Notes under the pieces: generated by a model | Database searches by the model: none | Told to the model about the DNA's origin: nothing | The model's input: the letters and a program-made list of their open reading frames with translations, nothing else | Shown here: positions 23,633-30,847 of the stretch, in pieces | Layout of the letters: the number at the start of each line of letters is the position of its first letter | How positions within the stretch are numbered: the stretch's first letter is position 1 | Made by a program: the position numbers and the translations under genes | From: an uncultured Clostridium sp. | GTDB taxonomy: Bacteria > Bacillota > Clostridia > TANB77 > CAG-508 | DNA length: 46,779 nt | Direction: 5' to 3' | NCBI GenBank assembly: GCA_900553945.1 | Contig: USFR01000012.1 | Coordinates: 1-46,779 of the forward strand

Positions 23633-26074
23633 TTATTCCATCATTTCTTTACATTCTTCTGATATTTTTTCAACACTTACTACTTTTCCTTCGTTTGTTC
23701 TCATTAATGTTACTCCTTGTGTTGATCTTCCTAATACACTAACTTCTTTTACATTTAATCTTATTATTGTTCCTGTATCAGTTATCATCATAATATCGTC
23801 ATCATCATTAACAATTTTTATTCCTACAAGTTCTCCTGTTTTTGGTGTTATTTTATATGTTATTACACCTTTGCCACCTCTTATTTGAACTCTATATTCG
23901 TCTAATTCTGTTCTCTTTCCAAATCCATTTTCTGTTATTGCTAATAATGTTGCTGTGCTTTTTGCTATTATAGATTCCATTCCTATTACTTCATCATCTG
24001 GATCTAATCTCATTCCTATAACACCTTGTGATACTCTACCGACTGAACGTACGTCTTTTTCATCAAATGTTATGCACATTCCTTTTCTTGTTACTAAAAC
24101 AACATTGTCTTCTCCATCTGTTAACCTTACTCCGATTACTTCGTCTCCGTCTTTTAAATTTATAGATTGTAATCCTGTTTTTCTTGTTGAATCATATTCT
24201 TTTAATGCTGTTTTCTTGATTAAACCATTCTTTGTTGCGAATAATAGGTATTTTCCGTCAGCAAAGTTTTGGATTGGCATTATTGCTGTAACTTTTTCAT
24301 CTGCATCTAAGCTTAGTAAGTTTACAATCGCTGTTCCTTTAGCTGTTCTTCCTGCCTCTGGTACTTCATATCCTCTTAATCTATATAGTTTTCCTTTGTT
24401 TGTAAAGAATAATAATGTGTCATGTGAAGATGCCGTGAATATTTCTTTTACGAAGTCTTGGTCTCTTGTTGTCATTCCTGTTATTCCTTTTCCACCTCTT
24501 CTTTGACTCTTAAATGTATCTATTGGTGCTCTCTTGATATATCCAAATCTTGTTAGAGCTATAACAACTTGTTCTTCTTTTATTAAGTCATCTAATTCTA
24601 TATCGCCTTCTGCTGCTACAATCTTTGTTTTTCTTTCATCTCCAAATTTTTTCTTCATTTCAAGTAATTCTTCTTTTATAATGTCATATACTAATTTATC
24701 ACTTGCTAATATTTCTTTTAAGTGAGCAATTAATTTCATTAATTCAGCATATTCTTCTTCAAGTTTTTCTCTTTGCAATCCTGATAAACGTTTTAATTGC
24801 ATATCTAGTATAGCTTGTGCTTGAATTTCTGTTAATTTGAATCTTTCCATTAATCTTTCTTTTGCATCATCATATGATGATCTGATTATTTGAATTACTT
24901 CATCAATGTTATCTATTGCTATAATTAAACCTTCTAATATGTGTGCTCTTGCTTCTGCTTTGTCAAGTTCAAATTTTGTTCTACGTAATACTACTGTTTT
25001 TCTATGATCTATATAGTGTAATAAGCAATCTTTTAATGTTAAGATTTTTGGTTCTCCATTTACTAGAGCTAACATTATTACACCGAATGTTATTTGCATT
25101 TGTGTATTTTTATATAATTGATTTAGAACTACTTGTGCATTAGCATCTCTTTTTAATTCTATAACAATTCTTACTTTGTGTTCTCTATCTGATTCATCTC
25201 TAATATCAGAAATTCCTTCAATTCTTTTATCTCTTGCAAGTAAAGCTATATTTTCTATTAATCTAGCTTTATTTACTTGATATGGTAATGCTGAAACTAC
25301 TATTCTTCTTTTATTTCCTTGCATTTCTTCTATTTCAGCTTCTGCTCTTACTGCTATTTTTCCTCTTCCTGTTGTATATGCATCTTTTATTCCTTCTCTT
25401 CCAAGAATAATTCCTTCTGTTGGAAAATCAGGTCCTTTTATTATTTTCATTAAATCTTCATTTGTAACATCGTCTTCATCTATAACTTTTATTGCTCCGT
25501 CTACTACTTCTGATAGATTATGTGGTGGTATATTTGTTGCCATACCAACAGCTATACCTGATGAACCATTTATTAATAATGCTGGTACTTTTGCAGGTAA
25601 AACAACTGGCTCTTGTAGTCTATCATCATAGTTTGGCATAAAGTCAACTGTATTTTTTTCAATGTCAACAAGCATTTCTTCAGCAATTTTTTCCATTCTT
25701 GCCTCAGTGTACCTCATTGCTGCTGCGCCATCGCCATCTATTGAACCAAAATTTCCGTGTCCATCGATCATTGTGTATCTTTGAGAGAAATCTTGTGCCA
25801 ATCTTACCATTGCGTCATATACTGATGAATCTCCATGTGGATGGTAACGTCCTAAAACAGAACCTACAGTATTCGCACACTTCCTATAAGGTTTGTCTGA
25901 TGTTATTCCATCTTCATACATTGAATACAAAATTCTTCTGTGTACTGGTTTCAAGCCATCTCTAACGTCTGGTAAAGCTCTTGAAACAATAACGCTCATT
26001 GCATAATCAACATATGCTGTTTTCATCTCTGCTTCAATGTCTCTCTCTATTATTTTTCCTTCTTGCTTGTCCAT
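23633..26074 (-). CDS. gyrA: DNA gyrase subunit A
   Basis: The 813-residue protein has the catalytic Tyr122 (AAMRYTEAR), the Walker-independent breakage-reunion domain, the GyrA box QRRGGKG near residue 527 and a six-bladed C-terminal domain. The quinolone-determining positions read Gly81, Asp82, Ser83, Ser84, Tyr86, Asp87 (E. coli numbering coincides), the usual sensitive-type residues. It has its own strong promoter. gyrB and gyrA, usually adjacent in Firmicutes, are separated here by the four-gene VirB4 operon. Confidence 0.98.
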   Translation of the reverse strand: MDKQEGKIIERDIEAEMKTAYVDYAMSVIVSRALPDVRDGLKPVHRRILYSMYEDGITSDKPYRKCANTVGSVLGRYHPHGDSSVYDAMVRLAQDFSQRYTMIDGHGNFGSIDGDGAAAMRYTEARMEKIAEEMLVDIEKNTVDFMPNYDDRLQEPVVLPAKVPALLINGSSGIAVGMATNIPPHNLSEVVDGAIKVIDEDDVTNEDLMKIIKGPDFPTEGIILGREGIKDAYTTGRGKIAVRAEAEIEEMQGNKRRIVVSALPYQVNKARLIENIALLARDKRIEGISDIRDESDREHKVRIVIELKRDANAQVVLNQLYKNTQMQITFGVIMLALVNGEPKILTLKDCLLHYIDHRKTVVLRRTKFELDKAEARAHILEGLIIAIDNIDEVIQIIRSSYDDAKERLMERFKLTEIQAQAILDMQLKRLSGLQREKLEEEYAELMKLIAHLKEILASDKLVYDIIKEELLEMKKKFGDERKTKIVAAEGDIELDDLIKEEQVVIALTRFGYIKRAPIDTFKSQRRGGKGITGMTTRDQDFVKEIFTASSHDTLLFFTNKGKLYRLRGYEVPEAGRTAKGTAIVNLLSLDADEKVTAIMPIQNFADGKYLLFATKNGLIKKTALKEYDSTRKTGLQSINLKDGDEVIGVRLTDGEDNVVLVTRKGMCITFDEKDVRSVGRVSQGVIGMRLDPDDEVIGMESIIAKSTATLLAITENGFGKRTELDEYRVQIRGGKGVITYKITPKTGELVGIKIVNDDDDIMMITDTGTIIRLNVKEVSVLGRSTQGVTLMRTNEGKVVSVEKISEECKEMME

Positions 26075-26111
26075 TTAAAAACCTCTTTTCTTTTTTGTTT
26101 AATACTCTTGT

Positions 26112-26140
26112 ATTATACTAAACCGTAAGAAAATATGCAA
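26112..26140 (-). promoter_or_regulatory. Promoter of gyrA
   Basis: On the minus strand TTGCAT (26140-26135), a 17-base spacer and a perfect TATAAT (26117-26112). It begins 13 bases after the stop of the upstream operon, with no terminator between. Confidence 0.85.
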
Positions 26141-26152
26141 GTTTTTTATGGT

Positions 26153-26833
26153 CTATTTTATTTTTTCTATAAGCATTTTTTCACTCTCAGACAAATTTTC
26201 TATGCTTCCTTTTTCTTCAATATATTTTTGTATTTTTTCAATTTCTCTTGCTTGTTTTATTATGTTTTCAATTGATTCGCTTTTATCTAGTCTTTGCTTT
26301 ATTTTATTCATCGTCTTTTGCATTTCTTGATAGTTTTCTTTAGTATAATTTTCTTTCCATTCCTGGCAATATTCTTGAATTTTTTCTAAACTATATGTAT
26401 CAATTTTATAATAGTTTTCCAATTCACTTTCTAGAGAATTTAAAATTTCTTTCTTTCCTGTTTTTATTAAATTATATGTACTTTTACTTATTTTCTTTTG
26501 GCTTAACATTGTTTTTAGAATTTTATCAATTAAATCTGATGCTCCATCTAATATTCCGTCTGTTTCAATTAATCTTTTTACTTGATCTATATTTTCAAAT
26601 TTACCTGTAAATATTCCTTGTATACTTTTCCAAATATCTTTTACTTTTTCGTATATTTCTTTTATTCCTTCGGTAAATCCCTCTTCTATAAATTTATTTT
26701 TTATATCTATTACATCATCTTCTATAAAATCTGGTAGAACTGTTCTTAATCCAAATTCTAACGCAGTATCAGCTAAATTTCCTATATCTATTTTTACATC
26801 TTTTGTTTGTTTTAAATCTTCTATTAATTCCAA
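26153..26833 (-). CDS. Unrecognised helical protein, last gene of the VirB4 operon
   Basis: The 226-residue protein starts at TTG 26833, 5 bases after AAGGAG, which overlaps the stop of the preceding gene. It has no membrane segment or signal peptide. Predicted by eye it is almost all helix: an N-terminal part with NLADTALEFGLRTVLPDFIEDDVIDIK (quoted by its start NLADTALEFGL), a middle part rich in Ile/Leu/Lys (GIKEIYEKVKDIWKSI), and a C-terminal coiled coil (about 140-226) rich in Glu/Lys/Gln. I do not recognise it. Its place after virB4 and the TadZ-like gene suggests an accessory role in that machine. Confidence 0.7.
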   Translation of the reverse strand: MELIEDLKQTKDVKIDIGNLADTALEFGLRTVLPDFIEDDVIDIKNKFIEEGFTEGIKEIYEKVKDIWKSIQGIFTGKFENIDQVKRLIETDGILDGASDLIDKILKTMLSQKKISKSTYNLIKTGKKEILNSLESELENYYKIDTYSLEKIQEYCQEWKENYTKENYQEMQKTMNKIKQRLDKSESIENIIKQAREIEKIQKYIEEKGSIENLSESEKMLIEKIK

Positions 26834-26842
26834 ATTTTCTCC

Positions 26843-27883
26843 TTATGCTTCTGTTAATTTTTTATATATTCTCTTTTGCATTAATGGTTTTTTATATGAT
26901 ATTTCTCTTTCTTTATTTTTGTAAGGCAAAATTTCTATGTCTGTATTTTTTATCTTATTTTTTCTTATTTTTATATTTATTAATATTACTTTTATTTTTT
27001 CTGTTTTTAAGTTCCAATTTTTTTCGTATATATTTAATAAATTATTTGATATTTTAATGTCTTTAATATTTTTTTCTATTATAAAATAAATATTTTCTGC
27101 TTTTTCCATTAGTGCATGATTTAATTCAAAATAACATTCTGCGTTATTATTTATTATTATATAATCATAATCTTTTTTAAGTTTATCTATTTTCTTTATA
27201 ATATTATTTTTTCCTATTATTTCGCCATTTTCGAATAAAAAATTCTTGGCTTTTTTTATTTTTACTTTTGATGATATATTATTTTTAAATGTTTGTTCAA
27301 TGTCTTGATTTAATATATTCATGTTTATTAATAAAATATTTTTTTCTTTTGTTTTTATCGAGTTAATTAAATCTATTATAAATATTGTTTTTGCTGTACT
27401 TTCAAATCCTGCAATCGATATTATTTTACTTTTCTTATTTTCTTTTTTGCTTTTAATAAATTTAGTTATTGCATATTTATTAGTTTCCTTTTCATAAATT
27501 ATATTTTTTAATTTTTCTATTTCTTTTTCTAATTCTTCTGTATAATTTTGTTCTTTTATTATTTTTTTAATTTCTTCTATGCTAATTTCTCCATTTGAGA
27601 ATACTTTATATGCATATTTTTCTAAATTTATTTTATCAATATTTCTTGATTTATCGGTAAAAATTATTATTTTTGTGTTTTTTATTTTTTTCATAAATTC
27701 TATTATTTCTTCTCCTGGTAATTCATCGTTTAGCAAAATAAAATCTATGTCATTATTTTCTTCTAAAAAATCTAATACTGCTTCTTGATATAATAAATCT
27801 TTTCCTACAATTTCAATTTCTGGATCGTTTCTTAATTCTTCATTTACTGAATTATTTAAAATTGCTGTTATTACTTTTTTTAT
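26843..27883 (-). CDS. TadZ/CpaE-like protein with degenerate receiver and ATPase motifs
   Basis: The reading frame continues 49 codons upstream of the first TTG, to an ATA at 27883-27881 preceded by AGGTGGG and six As; starting there gives KKVITAILNNSVNEELR, a natural beginning of an atypical receiver domain. In the 346-residue product the receiver phospho-site is Asn (LLNDELPG, about 50-57), and the ParA/MinD-type domain (from about 150) has GFESTAKT (159-166) in place of GKGGVGKT, and YDYIIINNN in place of a Walker B Asp. CpaE/TadZ proteins place Tad pilus machines at cell poles. The combination with VirB4 suggests a localisation role; this is inference. Confidence 0.65.
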   Translation of the reverse strand: MKKVITAILNNSVNEELRNDPEIEIVGKDLLYQEAVLDFLEENNDIDFILLNDELPGEEIIEFMKKIKNTKIIIFTDKSRNIDKINLEKYAYKVFSNGEISIEEIKKIIKEQNYTEELEKEIEKLKNIIYEKETNKYAITKFIKSKKENKKSKIISIAGFESTAKTIFIIDLINSIKTKEKNILLINMNILNQDIEQTFKNNISSKVKIKKAKNFLFENGEIIGKNNIIKKIDKLKKDYDYIIINNNAECYFELNHALMEKAENIYFIIEKNIKDIKISNNLLNIYEKNWNLKTEKIKVILINIKIRKNKIKNTDIEILPYKNKEREISYKKPLMQKRIYKKLTEA

Positions 27884-27896
27884 TTTTTTCCCACCT

Positions 27897-29645
27897 TTAT
27901 ATTAATAATTTTTCTTCTTCTGATGAGTTTATTTTCACTAATATATGATTGTGATCTATAAACATCATACTTTCTCCTTTTTTCAATGATCGTATTTCTA
28001 TTTTTTCTTTTTCTGATATGTTTATATATTCTTCTAATACTTTTATATTTTCTTCTTCTAGTGAAAAAAATATTTTTATACATGAATTATTTAATATGCT
28101 TTTTCCATACGTTCCATTTTCTAAGCTGAATAAATCTGATACGTCTTGGGTTATAGCCACACTACTTCCTGAATATTTTCTTATTGTTTTAAATATTTTA
28201 TAAATAAAACTTGCCACTTCTTTGTTTGAAGTTACTCCTATTAATCTCCATATTTCATCTAAATATATTGATTTTTTAATGTTCCTATCTTTTTTTATTT
28301 TGTCCCAAAATAAGTCTGTAAAAATATACATTCCATATTTTAAATTTTCTTCTCCAAGTTCATATACATCAGCTACTATCAATTTATTATCTATTTCTAT
28401 GTTTGTGTAATTATTAAAGAAACTTAAAGATCCTTTTATAAATGGAAGTAACTCTATTTCAAACTTTTTTCCCTTCTTGTCTTTTTTTAAAACATTATAA
28501 AAATCTTCTAATATTGGCATTTCTGATGGTTCTTTAAAAATAGGTTTTATTTGTATTTTATCTTTTTCTATTTTTTTATATAAACTTTTATCATCAAAAG
28601 TAATTTCTTTTTTCTTGTATGTTTCTATTATTTTTTCTTCTACGTACGCTTTTTCTTCTTCGTTTAGTTCTCCAAAAATTAGGCCAAAAAATCCTAATAA
28701 CTTTTGTATCTTTGTTGATAAATATCCTTTGTTTTCCTCAATTGATTCTTCTCTTATGTCAAAAATATTTATATATGTTTCTGATGAGGGGCCTATTTTA
28801 AAAATAGCTCCATTTAAATTTTTACATATTTTTTCATATTCTCTTTCGGGATCTATTACATATTGTTCTATCCCCATTAACCAATTTCTTAATATTTGTA
28901 ATTTGGTAAAGAATGATTTTCCGGCTCCACTTGTGCCAAATATACACATGTTTCCATTTTTATATTTTTCTCTATCAAATTTATCTATAAAAATTAATGA
29001 ATTATTATAAATATTATTTCCTATAAAAACTCCTTCTTCGTCAAATATTGATGAAGATATAAATGGATACGTTCCTACTAATCCACTTGTTAATATATTT
29101 CTTTTACTCGCATATTTAATGTCATATGAATTTTGCATTAATGGTGTACAAGAAAAAAATACTTGTTCTTGTCTAAAGTTTGCTCTTTTAGTTTGTATTC
29201 CATTACTTTGCAACATTCCTTCGACACTGTTTAACTGTATTTCAAGCTCTTTTTCGCTTTCTGCATAAACATCTATGTAAATATATAATAGATATAAATC
29301 TTCATTATTTATTTGCATTTCTTTTCTTATGTATTTTGCATCATCATATGAATATTTTGCTATGTCTATATCTTGTGTGTTTTCTTTAATTGTTTTTAAA
29401 TCTACTCCTACGTTTCCAATGTGATATGTTAAATCTCTTATTGTTTTGTACTTATCTTTTTTTTCATAAAAAATTGATAAATTCATATTGATATTGCTAG
29501 ATATTATGTTTTTTAAAATAATTTCATTATATTCTCTATAATAATCTGTGCAAATTATTCCTCCGTAAAATATTCCATCTATTTCAATATATTTAGGGTT
29601 AGTTTCGTTTATATATGCGGGTACTATATAATCTTTTTCTTCTAT
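27897..29645 (-). CDS. VirB4-like T4SS ATPase, C-terminal part
   Basis: The likely start is ATA at 29645, 5 bases after AGGAGG that directly follows the stop of the upstream gene; an in-frame TTG at 29681 lacks a binding site. The 582-residue protein has the VirB4/TraE ATPase core: Walker A GTSGAGKSFFTK (237-248), IDPEREYEKI shortly after, Walker B SIYLDEIWRL, and SGSSVAITQDVSDL with the conserved Gln near 515. VirB4 powers pilus subunit handling and channel function at the inner membrane. The N-terminal VirB4 domain is mostly supplied by the preceding gene, so the protein is split. Confidence 0.85.
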   Translation of the reverse strand: MEEKDYIVPAYINETNPKYIEIDGIFYGGIICTDYYREYNEIILKNIISSNINMNLSIFYEKKDKYKTIRDLTYHIGNVGVDLKTIKENTQDIDIAKYSYDDAKYIRKEMQINNEDLYLLYIYIDVYAESEKELEIQLNSVEGMLQSNGIQTKRANFRQEQVFFSCTPLMQNSYDIKYASKRNILTSGLVGTYPFISSSIFDEEGVFIGNNIYNNSLIFIDKFDREKYKNGNMCIFGTSGAGKSFFTKLQILRNWLMGIEQYVIDPEREYEKICKNLNGAIFKIGPSSETYINIFDIREESIEENKGYLSTKIQKLLGFFGLIFGELNEEEKAYVEEKIIETYKKKEITFDDKSLYKKIEKDKIQIKPIFKEPSEMPILEDFYNVLKKDKKGKKFEIELLPFIKGSLSFFNNYTNIEIDNKLIVADVYELGEENLKYGMYIFTDLFWDKIKKDRNIKKSIYLDEIWRLIGVTSNKEVASFIYKIFKTIRKYSGSSVAITQDVSDLFSLENGTYGKSILNNSCIKIFFSLEEENIKVLEEYINISEKEKIEIRSLKKGESMMFIDHNHILVKINSSEEEKLLI

Positions 29646-29656
29646 TTTTCCCTCCT

Positions 29657-30235
29657 TTATTTCTTTTGATTTTTTCTGCAATTAAAAAATGAATATAATA
29701 TATCTATTGTTTCTTTTTTATCTATTTCATAAACAAAATTGCCACATCTTGATAATGTTTCTTTTATTTTGAAATATTTTTCATTTAAATTTTCTATAAT
29801 AATTTTTTCTGAATTATTTTCGGGATTTATATTTTTGAATTCATCGTCTTGATGAATAATGATAAAAAAATTTTTTGATGATGATTTATTTTCTGAATTA
29901 ATCTTTTTAATATATTCTATATATTGATCATATATATTTTTTGCGTTTGTTTCTTTTTTTATTTCTTTCTCTTGTTCTAGAATTAAAATTTGTTTTTTGA
30001 GATTTTCTTTTTTACTTTGAACTAAAATTTGTAAATTGAAATTAAATGTTTTTAGAAATGTTTTATAAGAATTTAAAATTGATTTTTTCTCCAACTCTGA
30101 CTTTAACTCATAATTAATTGGAAAGATTTTAATTATTTTGATATATTGTTCATTTTTTAATTTTATAATTCCTTTTTCTTTTATTTCTTTTATTGGAATT
30201 AAATTTTGTGTACTATTTTCTTTTGTTACTCTGAT
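29657..30235 (-). CDS. VirB4 N-terminal-domain-like protein
   Basis: The frame can start at ATG 30253, but that ATG coincides with the predicted transcription start and has no ribosome binding site; AAGGAGG follows it (30250-30244) and points to ATC at 30235, 8 bases downstream. The product (about 192 residues) reads NLIPIKEIKEKGIIKLKN, then YIKIIKIFPINYELKS, which resembles the N-terminal domain of Gram-positive VirB4/TraE proteins. There are no membrane segments. The downstream virB4 gene lacks that first part, so the two probably form one functional VirB4 in two chains. Confidence 0.65.
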   Translation of the reverse strand: MRVTKENSTQNLIPIKEIKEKGIIKLKNEQYIKIIKIFPINYELKSELEKKSILNSYKTFLKTFNFNLQILVQSKKENLKKQILILEQEKEIKKETNAKNIYDQYIEYIKKINSENKSSSKNFFIIIHQDDEFKNINPENNSEKIIIENLNEKYFKIKETLSRCGNFVYEIDKKETIDILYSFFNCRKNQKK

Positions 30236-30257
30236 TTTTTCTACCTCCTTCATTTTT

Positions 30258-30287
30258 ATGATAAATCATGAAATGCTTATGTGTCAA
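30258..30287 (-). promoter_or_regulatory. Promoter of the VirB4 operon
   Basis: On the minus strand TTGACA (30287-30282), an 18-base spacer and TATCAT (30263-30258). The start point would fall at about 30251-30252, within the only ATG at the gene start. Confidence 0.7.
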
Positions 30288-30306
30288 GGCTTTTCGTGTT
30301 TCATAT

Positions 30307-30313
30307 TTCGACA
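30307..30313 (-). promoter_or_regulatory. Candidate Spo0A box upstream of the VirB4 operon
   Basis: The minus strand reads TTTTTTTGTCGAAA, a full match to the 0A-box core. It lies 19 bases upstream of the -35 hexamer, a position suited to activation, and resembles the site upstream of spoIIE. Confidence 0.5.
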
Positions 30314-30751
30314 AAAAAATTTTTTATTTTTTTAGTATATATTTTTTCAATCTGTCTATAATAATAACATAAAGTTTATATTAGTTAAATCAAAAGTGAT
30401 TTCGGTTCATTTTCGTGGATCGTTATTACTCAAATTATGATTAAATTTGGCTTATATTTTAGGTCATATTTAGTCTAAATATGGATTATAATGTTTGTTT
30501 TTTGGGCTATTTTTATATTGTATATGGTCTAAAAGGTAGGCATTATAGTTTAGATTAAGAGTATTTTGATATTCTCACTGGTTGTTATTAGTCTTCATTT
30601 TTTAAGACGAATATGGTTAGAAAAGAGTGTTTCTATATTCGAGTAATTGATTAATTTGAGTGGTATAGGGCTTATTTATATAGAAATATATATTAGGTTT
30701 GACTATTATTTGAATTAGTCTGAGCTAACGATTAATATAAGTTTTATTGCT
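30314..30751. other. Long gene-free spacer with unusual strand composition
   Basis: No frame with a ribosome binding site on either strand. The plus strand is G/T-rich while both flanking coding regions are C/T-rich on that strand. It has a CATATTTAG-T-CTAAATATG palindrome (30465-30483), the recurring strings TTAGTCT (three times) and AATATGG/TATATGG (three times), and a CGAATAT/ATATTCG pairing near 30612-30645. It could encode a structured RNA read on the plus strand and ending at the hairpin at 30751-30785; that is speculative. Confidence 0.4.
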
Positions 30752-30785
30752 AAGAGGCAGGTCATACTTTTTGACCTGCCTCTTA
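30751..30785. terminator. Perfect 14-bp hairpin downstream of gyrB
   Basis: 30751-30764 pairs exactly with 30772-30785 around a 7-base loop. It is GC-rich for this genome. The T tract is weak on the minus strand and moderate on the plus strand, so it may end gyrB or a plus-strand RNA. Confidence 0.65.
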
Positions 30786-30847
30786 TTATATTTTAGAAAA
30801 GTTTTCTCAACTTTCTTTAATATTAAAATAACAATACAAGAATTTTA

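Noticed and set aside
29220..29226. TGTCGAA inside the VirB4 coding region
   Set aside because: Within a codon-constrained sequence with no promoter; treated as a chance match.
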